Below are positions 1 to 7,461 of a stretch of DNA of 42,703 nt, piece by piece. Each line of letters begins with the position of its first letter. Position 1 is the first letter of the stretch. Below the pieces are notes generated by a model. That model searched no databases, was not told the origin of the DNA, and worked only from the letters and a program-made list of their open reading frames with translations. This DNA is from an uncultured Acidobacteriota bacterium (lineage in GTDB: Bacteria; Acidobacteriota; Blastocatellia; RBC074): assembly GCA_902825875.1 (NCBI GenBank), contig CADECP010000025.1, forward strand, positions 1 to 42,703, read 5' to 3'. The position numbers and the translations under genes are program-made.

Positions 1-3000
1 CGGCTGCCCCGCTCGCGTATCCAACAACCGAATCGGTTTCGACAAAGGATAAAACAATAATCCGTTGCTCATCGGCGGAGCGTTATTGATCGTCAGCGTG
101 TAGCTGTTCAGTCCCGTGCAGCCGTTGAAATCCGTTGCCGTGACTGTGATGGGGAAGCTGCCGCTTTCAGTCGGAATGCCGCTCAGCACGCCGCCCGTCG
201 AGAAGCTCAAACCGTTTGGCAAAGCTCCATTCAAGCTGAACGCGATCGGCAACGCGCCGCCGGTTTGCGTGAACGTTTGGCTGTAAAAACTGTTGACGGT
301 TCCTGTTGGAATTGCCGACGGGACGACGTTGATGGTGGGGCATTGTGGCGATTGGCAGCATTCCGGCAAATAAGTTGTGATCGTCAAACTCCATCCGCCG
401 ACGATTTGCCCGCTGTTGCCGCTTAAATCGTCATGCACCCACAAGCTCCAATCGCCATTGGGCGCTGAGCCATTGAACGTCGAAAGCAACGGAGGATCGG
501 CGTATGGCCCCACAGGCGCTGGGCCGTTGAACACATCGTTGCCGCCGAAATTCGTCGGAGTAAAAGTCCCTGAAACAATCTGGCCATTGTTCGCCAACGC
601 CGCCATCGCCGCATCGTCAAAGGTCAAATTGACGTTGGTCAAATCGCCTCCGCCGCCCACGTCCGACATTAACAGCACGCGCCTTCCGTCCGGCGAAGAA
701 AGCAAAATATCGAAATCGTCCGGGTTGGTGTGATTGATGCCGTTGATCGTGACAGTGAGTTTGCTGATCGTTCCGGTCAAGCCGCCAACGTTGATTGTTG
801 ACGGATATGGCGTAGCTGCTCCTGACGACGGCACGGTGATTGTCGTCGAGTTGCTGAAAGTTTGATTTTGAATTTGCGCCGTTCCGAGTTGAAACCTGAA
901 CACCACTGAACCGAGCGACAGTGCGCCATCTTGTAATTGCACAGTCGCCGAAAGCTGACCGCCGCAGGTTCCGCTGGCGCGAAAACTGAATGCGCGCATC
1001 GCCGTTCCGCCAAGCGGCGCAATTGCTCCAAACGTTTGCGGCGCGCTTGGATTGTTGACGCCACCGCCAGCAAGCAGCGTCGCGGTCAGATTTGTCGTTG
1101 CCGTACGGCCAATGTTTTTCAACGTGAAATTGACGGTGACGTTTTCGCCGGGATCAATCGCACCATTGGCAGGCAAACAGCTTTCGACGGTGACGGTTCC
1201 GCCAGCGGCGTCAATGATCGGCAACAAAGCTTCAGCCATGTTGAACACGACCAGCGCGTAATCTTGATCGAGCGGCGCCGCGTTGTTCGGAACTGCATCG
1301 CCCGCAATGTTTGTGGCGATAATCCGCACGGTGAAAGCTCCTGACACGCCAGCCGGAATCAACACGCTTTCCAGATTGTTTTTGTCGTCGGCCACGCCGT
1401 TTGGCGAAGAAAAAGCTCCGCTGAAATTGTTGCCGCGATAGGTTTGGCCGCCGATGGTGACTTCCAGATCAAGGTTGTTGACCCACGCCGAACCGGCTGT
1501 CGAACCGGGCGCGTCAGTCCAGGCCAGCGTCACGCGAAACGGTTTTGACGAATTGCTGACCGTGCCGTTGATAGTTCGCACCTGTCCGCTGGCGGTGAAA
1601 ACATCAATCTGGTCTTGGTCGCGCAACAGCGTTGGCACTGTGAAAAGCTCAAAGAATGAATTCAGGTTCACCGAACCCATTCCCTGCACGTTCGACCACA
1701 GAGTGTCGTTGCCGTCAGTGCCGGTCAGGTAACGCGCCGAATTGACCAACGCGGCTTTGGTCATCGCGGGCGAAGCCGGAGCCAGGCCTTCGTTGATGAA
1801 ACGTTGTCGAAGCAAGGCTGCGGCTCCGGCAACGGCTGGCGTGGAATGGCTGGTTCCCGAAGACGCGGTGTAAAACTGTTGGCCGACGGGAAAGAAGTTC
1901 GGCGATGAAGGCGGGCCGCCGCACACGGCCTGACCGGTGAAGCAAGCGTCGGCCTGTCCGTTGGCGGGCGGATTTGGAATTTGAATGACTCCGCCGGTGA
2001 CGTGTGTTCCAGGCGCGACGATTTCCGGTTTGCGACGACCGTCCATTGTCGGCCCTCGGCTGGTGAAGATCGAAAGGTCGTTGGCGTTGTCGGCTTCGCT
2101 GTCGGCAGTGGTGCATTTGTCGGGGCCGCCGAATTGATTGACGTTTTCCGAAGCTCCGACCGACAAGGTGTTTTTGGCCGAAGCGGGAGGTGCGACTGTA
2201 GTCGCTGTTGGGCCGGAATTTCCCGCCGCGAAAATCGTCACCAGTTCCTGATTGCCAGCGGCAGGGAAGACTGCGTTGTCGGGTTGGGCGTCGCGCGTCA
2301 GGAAGTCGTAAATCTGCGCGTCAATGTTGTATTCGCCGTTGGTGTTGCCGCCCCAACTGTTCGACGAAATGCGTGCGTGGTCGTTGTAAGCGCGCGATTC
2401 CAGTTCGACAAAATCCGGGAAAGTGTAATCGCCGAAAAAGTTCGTCGAGTTATCAAAAATCACTGAAGACCCGACTTTGACAAACGGCGCGACGCCCAAG
2501 CCGTGACGAAAGCCTGAAGCGTCGGTGTGCGGAAAAACATTGAACGGCGCTCCGCCGGGAATGAATCCGCCGATGATGTGCGCGTTGATTGTGCCGTGTC
2601 CGTCGCAACCTACGAGCGTGCTGCCGGGCCCGCTGGGAGTTCCGAGCAAACGGTTGTAAACAACCCGGCTGGCGTTGGCGGTGTTGCCGCTGGTGTACAA
2701 GCCAAAATGATTCGGCGCTTGAGTCGCGTTATCAATGCCGCTGTCCGACACGTTGACGACAAAATTCGACGCCGTGAACTGTGTTTGTGTAAATCCTTTC
2801 GACGCCAGGTAGGCAAGATAATCACCCGCCACAGGCAAACCGTTGCTGATGTTGCCAGCGACGATCTGGTTTTGCCGTTCGTCCAGCCGGCGAGGAATGG
2901 CGTAACGAGTGATTGAAATCACGTCTTCGCGTTCGGCAATTTGCGCGATGGCCAGCGGCGGCAGAGCGACGATCAAATTGACGAACTGCGCGATGCGCGT

Positions 3001-3543
3001 TTGTTGTTTTGCCGGCGCGAGTTCGATTTGTTTCAGCAAGCTCAGCGTCGTTTGATTCGCAGTTTCGTCGCTGAACAACTGAACGGCGAACAGATTGTCT
3101 TTCAGGCTAGCGGTGGCGGCTGGCGTAGCGGCGCTTGGCGAAATTTTCATTTCTGGCTGGTAATCGCCGAACCATTGAATCGCGGAGTTTTGTTTAGCTT
3201 GTAAGTCCGCGACGGTTTCAGCATCGGCGTAAATCAGGTAGGCGTTGTTCGGAATGTAATTGACGATGTCTGCGCCTGCGTCCAGCAGCGCTTTGTGCCA
3301 TTCGGGTTTGATAGCGTCGGCGAATTGAATCAGCCGTAAGCGTCGTTCGCCGCTCAAAGTCAGTCGAGCCGTCTGTCGTGTGGGGTCAATCGCGCCGGAG
3401 TTAAGCAAGATCAGTGAGACGGTGTTGGCTGCTGAATGCGATTGTTGCCAAACCGGCAACACGATTGCCGCAATGACCAGCGCCAACCAGACAAAACGAT
3501 TTTGGAAAAGAGCAGACAAAGAGCGAGTGTGTGTAAAGAACAT
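1..3543 (-). CDS. secreted S8 (subtilisin-like) serine protease, 3' end beyond window
   Basis: A single open frame runs from an ATG at 3543 to the left edge, at least 1181 residues with no stop. AGGAGGA sits about 8 nt upstream. The N-terminus is a signal sequence or membrane anchor (about residues 17-33). The S8 triad is in frame: Asp267 in SDSGID, His316 in GCDGHGT, Ser565 in SSGTSHSTPAVAG, with the oxyanion Asn442 in AAGNSG. After the catalytic domain come a beta-sandwich region, a segment resembling a proprotein-convertase P domain (about 910-1060, with DFDILLSSPDGRR and NGDWSLWVHD), and a He_PIG/Ig-like repeat (ALPNGLSF, GVLSGIPTESG). The last visible residues are PIRLLDTRAG, apparently starting another C-terminal module. 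It is probably an exported protease acting on the cell surface or outside. The substrate is unknown, and the protein is cut by the window edge, not broken. Confidence 0.93.
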   Translation of the reverse strand, partial: MFFTHTRSLSALFQNRFVWLALVIAAIVLPVWQQSHSAANTVSLILLNSGAIDPTRQTARLTLSGERRLRLIQFADAIKPEWHKALLDAGADIVNYIPNNAYLIYADAETVADLQAKQNSAIQWFGDYQPEMKISPSAATPAATASLKDNLFAVQLFSDETANQTTLSLLKQIELAPAKQQTRIAQFVNLIVALPPLAIAQIAEREDVISITRYAIPRRLDERQNQIVAGNISNGLPVAGDYLAYLASKGFTQTQFTASNFVVNVSDSGIDNATQAPNHFGLYTSGNTANASRVVYNRLLGTPSGPGSTLVGCDGHGTINAHIIGGFIPGGAPFNVFPHTDASGFRHGLGVAPFVKVGSSVIFDNSTNFFGDYTFPDFVELESRAYNDHARISSNSWGGNTNGEYNIDAQIYDFLTRDAQPDNAVFPAAGNQELVTIFAAGNSGPTATTVAPPASAKNTLSVGASENVNQFGGPDKCTTADSEADNANDLSIFTSRGPTMDGRRKPEIVAPGTHVTGGVIQIPNPPANGQADACFTGQAVCGGPPSSPNFFPVGQQFYTASSGTSHSTPAVAGAAALLRQRFINEGLAPASPAMTKAALVNSARYLTGTDGNDTLWSNVQGMGSVNLNSFFELFTVPTLLRDQDQIDVFTASGQVRTINGTVSNSSKPFRVTLAWTDAPGSTAGSAWVNNLDLEVTIGGQTYRGNNFSGAFSSPNGVADDKNNLESVLIPAGVSGAFTVRIIATNIAGDAVPNNAAPLDQDYALVVFNMAEALLPIIDAAGGTVTVESCLPANGAIDPGENVTVNFTLKNIGRTATTNLTATLLAGGGVNNPSAPQTFGAIAPLGGTAMRAFSFRASGTCGGQLSATVQLQDGALSLGSVVFRFQLGTAQIQNQTFSNSTTITVPSSGAATPYPSTINVGGLTGTISKLTVTINGINHTNPDDFDILLSSPDGRRVLLMSDVGGGGDLTNVNLTFDDAAMAALANNGQIVSGTFTPTNFGGNDVFNGPAPVGPYADPPLLSTFNGSAPNGDWSLWVHDDLSGNSGQIVGGWSLTITTYLPECCQSPQCPTINVVPSAIPTGTVNSFYSQTFTQTGGALPIAFSLNGALPNGLSFSTGGVLSGIPTESGSFPITVTATDFNGCTGLNSYTLTINNAPPMSNGLLFYPLSKPIRLLDTRAGQP

Positions 3544-3940
3544 TCCAGCTTCCTCCTGAACGAGCGGAATTTTTTTAGATGTCAAAGTTGGCGATTCTAA
3601 AGACGGGTAAGTTCGCCTGACGATGTAAACGAGTGAGAGTTTGTTGGTGGATGGGGCTTGAAGAACGGCGCGGAGTTTACGAAGCTGTCGGGAATGAGTC
3701 AATTGCCAAGTTTGTGGCAATTCCATTTTGTTTCGTGCTCATACCATTTGGGGCGAGGCTGGGAGGCGGTCGCTGGCTTTGCCGTTTCTCAATTCGGCGT
3801 TTGGCGTTCAAGTCAAAGCAGTTAGTTGAAATTTCTGACGTGCCGAAGCTTTGGAATGGTATGTGCAGACTGGTTCGGCGAAAGGAGACCTGGTATCAGT
3901 TGCAGTTTCGCACTCTGATGGATTCAGGTGAATAAACAAA
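3544..3940. other. intergenic region between divergent genes, nothing recognised
   Basis: These 397 bases separate the divergent protease gene and the Arg/Asp-rich protein gene. The only feature supported is the protease ribosome binding site at about 3551-3557. A 100-codon open frame on the plus strand (3633-3935) has no family resemblance, is rich in Trp, Arg and Cys, and is judged non-coding. Promoters for both neighbours must lie here, but no convincing -35/-10 pair was found. Confidence 0.6.
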
Positions 3941-4363
3941 ATGAACAAGCTCACAAAACATGTTCTTGCCGCAACCTTCGCGTTGGGATTCGTTGTCGTT
4001 ACAGGGTTGTCGAATCTGGCAACTGTTCAGGCTCAATGGCCGTGGGATCGTGATCGTTGGGAAAATCGCCGGGATCGTCGAGATGACCGCCGGGATGATC
4101 GCCGAGACCGTCGTGATGACCGCCGCGATGACCGTAGAGATGATCGCTGGGATGATCGCCGCGACAATCGCAATTACAACAAAGATTACGAAAAAGGTTT
4201 CCGAGCTGGGTTGGACAGGGGGCAGAAGGATTATCGAGATCGTCGAATCGCCGATCTGAATAATTCCAGCCATTATCGAAAAGGAAACTCCGCTTACCGC
4301 GATGGATTTCGCAAAGGCTACGCGCAGGGTTATCCGCGTGGAAACAGAGGGCGAAGGTGGTAA
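3941..4363 (+). CDS. exported Arg/Asp-rich repeat protein
   Basis: A protein of 140 aa with a clear signal peptide (MNKLTKHVLAATFALGFVVV, cleavage probably after VQA near residue 30). The mature part opens with a low-complexity block built on RRDDRRDD (about residues 43-78), encoded by imperfect tandem repeats of GATGACCGC-like units at 4070-4170. The C-terminal half has two copies of a YxxGFRxGxxxG pattern (YEKGFRAGLDRG and YRDGFRKGYAQG). This fits a small exported, highly charged structural or binding protein. No enzyme motif is visible. The ATG is preceded by a weak AGGTGA. A strong hairpin follows the stop. Function unknown. Confidence 0.75.
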   Translation: MNKLTKHVLAATFALGFVVVTGLSNLATVQAQWPWDRDRWENRRDRRDDRRDDRRDRRDDRRDDRRDDRWDDRRDNRNYNKDYEKGFRAGLDRGQKDYRDRRIADLNNSSHYRKGNSAYRDGFRKGYAQGYPRGNRGRRW

Positions 4364-4387
4364 CTGGCGAGGTGACTGGCAAAAAGC

Positions 4388-4421
4388 AAAAAGCCGCTGG
4401 CTTCAAAGTCAGCGGCTTTTT
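4388..4421. terminator. bidirectional rho-independent terminator
   Basis: A perfect 12-bp stem (AAAAAGCCGCTG paired with CAGCGGCTTTTT) encloses a 10-nt loop. It has T-runs on both strands and lies between convergent stop codons at 4363 and 4448, so it can end transcription from both sides. Confidence 0.9.
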
Positions 4422-4447
4422 GGCGTTTGGCGGCGAACGTGACTCCG

Positions 4448-5323
4448 TCAATGTTTGATGGTGTATGAGTCAATCAGCCTGCCGTCAGCGGCGATGGCTT
4501 CGACCTTCATTTCAGTTTCCGTCACCTGGACGATCAAAAACGAATTGACGGAATCTTCGCCAAACGCCATCAGCGGAGATTTGCGGTCTAGCGTTCGTTT
4601 TTTGATTTCGCCGCTCGCGCCTTCGGTGAAGTAGTGAACGCCTTGTTGTGGTTTGACCCGTTCGTAACAGTGCGAATGCCCGGCGAAGACCGCGTTGACT
4701 CCGTATTTGACATACAGCGGTTCCAGTTGTTCGCGCAATTTTTTGTAAGGCCGGTGCATTCTTGCCGACGAATAAATCGAATGATGGCAAAACGCGATTT
4801 TCCAGCGCGCCTTTGAAGCCTTCAGCGATTCGTCCAGCCAGCCAAGCTGTTTGTCGTCCATCACGTTCGTATCCAGCGCGAAAAATTCCAACAAGCTTTC
4901 ACCATTTTCTTTGGCACCTTTGCCGAAGTTGTAATACCGCCGCCCACCCATGTTGAAATTCTTGTAGTTGGTCTGAAACTCCAATCCTTTGATGATGTCG
5001 TGATTGCCCAGCGAGGCGTAAAACTTCACTCCGGCGGAGAGCAGGTCTTTGTACGGTTCTTCAAAGTGTGAGCCAATTTTTTCGGCTTCGCCTTTTTCGT
5101 AAATGTTGTCGCCGAGCATGATGACGAAATCGAACGGTTTCTGCTGACGCTGTTTGACCATTTGCTGGGCGACGGCAAGTTGAGCTTCGTCGCCGCTGCC
5201 TGTGTCGCCCATCACGGCAAAGATGATCGGAGCTTTGGTTGTCGAATCCTGTGCGAAACCGAAAATTGAAACGATAGCCGCAAGGCAAAATGCGGCAAAT
5301 AATCGGGAAAAGACATTGTTCAT
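4448..5323 (-). CDS. secreted metallophosphoesterase (purple-acid-phosphatase-like)
   Basis: A protein of 291 aa with a signal peptide ending near FGFAQ (residue 25). The calcineurin-like metal-binding motifs appear in order: GDTG (39-42), GDN (71-73, GDNIY), GNHD (106-109), a CHH pair near residue 178, and GHSHCYER near 215-222. Spacing and the GDNIYEKG segment fit single-domain acid-phosphatase-like members that hydrolyse phosphomonoesters outside the cytoplasm. The substrate cannot be told. The ATG lies 4 nt after the stop of the upstream phospholipase-D-like gene, and its ribosome binding site (GGAGGAG) overlaps that gene's last codons. The two genes are therefore co-transcribed and probably act together on phospho-substrates. 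Complete. Confidence 0.92.
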   Translation of the reverse strand: MNNVFSRLFAAFCLAAIVSIFGFAQDSTTKAPIIFAVMGDTGSGDEAQLAVAQQMVKQRQQKPFDFVIMLGDNIYEKGEAEKIGSHFEEPYKDLLSAGVKFYASLGNHDIIKGLEFQTNYKNFNMGGRRYYNFGKGAKENGESLLEFFALDTNVMDDKQLGWLDESLKASKARWKIAFCHHSIYSSARMHRPYKKLREQLEPLYVKYGVNAVFAGHSHCYERVKPQQGVHYFTEGASGEIKKRTLDRKSPLMAFGEDSVNSFLIVQVTETEMKVEAIAADGRLIDSYTIKH

Positions 5324-5327
5324 ACTG

Positions 5328-6188
5328 CTAACTCTCCTCCGTTAAATCAGTGACCAGATCGCTCCAGTCCAAAACAAAAATCAGAAAGAAGCTTCTGACT
5401 GCTTCTTTGTCGTCGGTAATCAGGCCGACTTCGCGGCGCAGATCGAGTTCGACTTTACGCAAACTCTGGCTGCCGAAAAAGACCTGTTTGCCATCGCGGA
5501 CGATGGCTTGCGTGTGCAATCGAATGATCGGCATCGGGCGGACTTCGACGCCTTTGACCGGGCGACTGATTCCGCCGATGACTTTGATTTCGACTCCTGC
5601 TTTGGCGCGTTCTTCCAGCAGTTTCAATATCTGGGAATCGCTCAATTTACCGTCGTAAATCAGCAACTGTTTTTTTGCGCCTTGAATGAAGGCCGAAAGT
5701 TTTTTGCGGGAATTGATTGGGCTGATGACGAAGTGTTCGGCTTGCGCTTTGTGGCCTTTGCCTGCGACATCGGCGGTGAACAAGCCGACGGCTTCGGCAA
5801 CCAGTTGTTTGTCTTCGGTGATGATGCCGAAACTGCGGCTGTGGTGAATGTCCAGAAACGTAAAGTTGAAGGTCAGCAGAAACAGTTTCCGCCGATCAAC
5901 GATCATCACTTTGCTGTGATACCGAACCAGGTCTTCGGCTGTGCGCGTGACTTTGACTTTGCGTTCAGTCAGCCGCTTTTCCAGCTTTTTGATTTCGCGC
6001 AAGTCTTCTTTGTTGGTGTAGGTGATCAACGCATGCACGCGAATTCCGCGCGCGGCGGCGATGACCAGCGCCTGCTCAATTTCCAGCCGGTCAAGGCGAT
6101 AGATGACGATCTCTACGCTGTCAGTGGCTTGATTGATGGCTTCCAGCAACGGTTCTATGCCGTCGCGCGGTTGAATGATGACGTGCAT
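5328..6188 (-). CDS. phospholipase D-like domain protein with a degenerate second HKD motif
   Basis: A protein of 286 aa with the two-fold PLD architecture. The first motif is complete: H91-S-K93 with D98 (HSKVMIVD), followed by the usual LLTFNF segment. The second has the right spacing, H225-T-Q227 with D232 (HTQAIVRDG, then FFGSQSL), but the lysine is replaced by glutamine. No signal peptide is obvious, so the protein may be cytoplasmic or membrane-associated. Family members make or cleave phosphodiester bonds (cardiolipin synthase, nuclease or phospholipase). The Lys-to-Gln change may alter or weaken catalysis. It is the first gene of a two-gene unit with the phosphoesterase. The ATG follows a pyrimidine-rich leader without a recognisable ribosome binding site. 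Confidence 0.85.
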   Translation of the reverse strand: MHVIIQPRDGIEPLLEAINQATDSVEIVIYRLDRLEIEQALVIAAARGIRVHALITYTNKEDLREIKKLEKRLTERKVKVTRTAEDLVRYHSKVMIVDRRKLFLLTFNFTFLDIHHSRSFGIITEDKQLVAEAVGLFTADVAGKGHKAQAEHFVISPINSRKKLSAFIQGAKKQLLIYDGKLSDSQILKLLEERAKAGVEIKVIGGISRPVKGVEVRPMPIIRLHTQAIVRDGKQVFFGSQSLRKVELDLRREVGLITDDKEAVRSFFLIFVLDWSDLVTDLTEES

Positions 6189-6205
6189 TTTTTGGCGAGA
6201 AGGAG

Positions 6206-6288
6206 GGATAGAAGGAGTGAGGGAAAGGGAGATAGAAAGCGAGGAAGTTTGAGTCCCTCAATCTCTCCGTCTCTCCGTCCCTCTATCC
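6206..6288. repeat. imperfect purine/pyrimidine palindrome
   Basis: The first half is purine-rich (GGATAGAAGGAGTGAGGG and on). The second half is pyrimidine-rich and ends CCGTCCCTCTATCC, so the two arms are roughly reverse complements and could fold into a long imperfect hairpin. It fills the gap between two minus-strand genes and looks like an interspersed palindromic element; its extent is judged by eye. Confidence 0.6.
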
Positions 6289-6290
6289 GG

Positions 6291-7340
6291 CTACCGTCCG
6301 ACGGCGGATTTCAACTCATTGATCTTTTGCCGAACGCGGCGTGAAAAACCTTCGACTTCCGCTTGGGTCGCTCCGGCGGCTTTGAAGGCGTCCTGAATCT
6401 GGGCATCGGTCAATTGCCCCAGAATTCCGGCAAACCAACGCGCGTGTTCGACGGGGATGGCTTTCAGGGAACTGCTCATCTTTCCGCTGTAATGAAGCTT
6501 AATCTGGCTGCCCGAAATTCCATCCAGAAACGCCTGTTTTTGATAATCGGCCAAATCCCATTTGGTGTGAGACATAAAACTGCCCATTTTGCCGAATGCT
6601 CCACCCCAGTCGGCGACCAGATACCAGTCAATGACTTTGCCGTCGTCATCGAACATTCCCAGCACATTATTGTTGGTGTTTTTGGCATCCCAGTTATTCA
6701 GCAAAGTGTTCAGAATCGCCAGGCCGGAAAGTTCTTTCGAACCGTTGAACGGAGTGCTGGTCCAGTCCCAATTGATGGCGCGCCGTGCGATGTCGTCAGG
6801 GCGTTTTTCAAACATGCCGTTGGTAAACGAACCGTCAGAACCGACGAATTTTTTGGCGCGCCCCAAACCGGTGACGCCATTCACTTTGCCCGAAGAAACG
6901 AAATAGCTTTCCTCAACCATGTATCCGCAAGCCCAGACGATACGGCTGGCGGCGACTTCGGCGTGAACTTCTTCGTCGAATTTGATGTTCCATTTGATGC
7001 CGTTGGCGTCAATGACTTTGATCTTGGGATTGGTGCCGGAAACATCTTCCTTGTCGAATTGTAACGGCGGTTTTGGCATGCCTTCCGGGCTGCCGATGCC
7101 GTAAATCAGGTTTAGCGAACCGATGTTGCCGCGATCTTCCCACAATTTGGGAGTTCCGGCTGCGGTTGGCGCAGCGGATGCCTTTTTAGCTTTTTTGTCT
7201 TTCTTCGATTCTTTGGCGTCTTTGTCTTTCTTTTGTGGGCTGGCGCTGACAGACGTTGAAACGGCGACGCCAGCGATGGCCAGACACATCATCACGGCCA
7301 GAGAGAACAGTGCGAGAAAACGATTTTGACGATGACTCAT
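6291..7340 (-). CDS. exported protein with kinase-fold-like motifs
   Basis: A protein of 349 aa. AGGAGG precedes the ATG. A signal peptide (about residues 1-33) is followed by a Lys/Ala-rich linker (KKDKDAKESKKDKKAKK). The globular part has a spaced set reminiscent of HipA/PI3K-like or Fam20-like kinase folds: K120 in WNIKF, an acidic/Ala helix with E128 (HAEVAASRIVWACGY), NNWDAKNTNN with D218 as a possible catalytic-loop Asp and Asn, then YLVADWGGAFG with D244 as a possible metal-binding DxG equivalent. This comparison is by eye and has not been confirmed by a search. If right, it would be a kinase or pseudokinase acting outside the cytoplasm. It may otherwise be an unrelated acidobacterial secreted family. 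Complete, stand-alone gene. Confidence 0.7.
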   Translation of the reverse strand: MSHRQNRFLALFSLAVMMCLAIAGVAVSTSVSASPQKKDKDAKESKKDKKAKKASAAPTAAGTPKLWEDRGNIGSLNLIYGIGSPEGMPKPPLQFDKEDVSGTNPKIKVIDANGIKWNIKFDEEVHAEVAASRIVWACGYMVEESYFVSSGKVNGVTGLGRAKKFVGSDGSFTNGMFEKRPDDIARRAINWDWTSTPFNGSKELSGLAILNTLLNNWDAKNTNNNVLGMFDDDGKVIDWYLVADWGGAFGKMGSFMSHTKWDLADYQKQAFLDGISGSQIKLHYSGKMSSSLKAIPVEHARWFAGILGQLTDAQIQDAFKAAGATQAEVEGFSRRVRQKINELKSAVGR

Positions 7341-7406
7341 TGGAACAACCTCCTAACAGTTTTCGGATTCTTCGGGGAGTTTGCGGAATTGCGGGGGCAA
7401 AAAAGG

Positions 7407-7453
7407 TCAGTGCTGTGAACGGTAGGGAGCGGCCTGACCGGTCGCAGCACTGA
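7407..7453. repeat. interspersed repeat fragment with inverted ends
   Basis: TCAGTGCTGTGA (7407-7418) and TCGCAGCACTGA (7442-7453) form an inverted pair with one G-U position, enclosing CGGTAGGGAGCGGCC and GACCGGTCGC. A related CGGTAGGAAGCGG string recurs at 29826-29838. It lies just downstream of the FHA gene's stop on the minus strand, so it may also act as a transcript-end hairpin. Confidence 0.5.
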
Positions 7454-7461
7454 TTCGGGAG

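Noticed and set aside
3633..3935. Plus-strand open frame of 100 codons upstream of the Arg/Asp-rich gene
   Set aside because: No ribosome binding site, odd composition and no family resemblance; treated as intergenic.
5508..6344. Plus-strand open frame of 278 codons
   Set aside because: Antisense to the PLD-like gene, Phe/Asp-rich composition, no recognisable motif.
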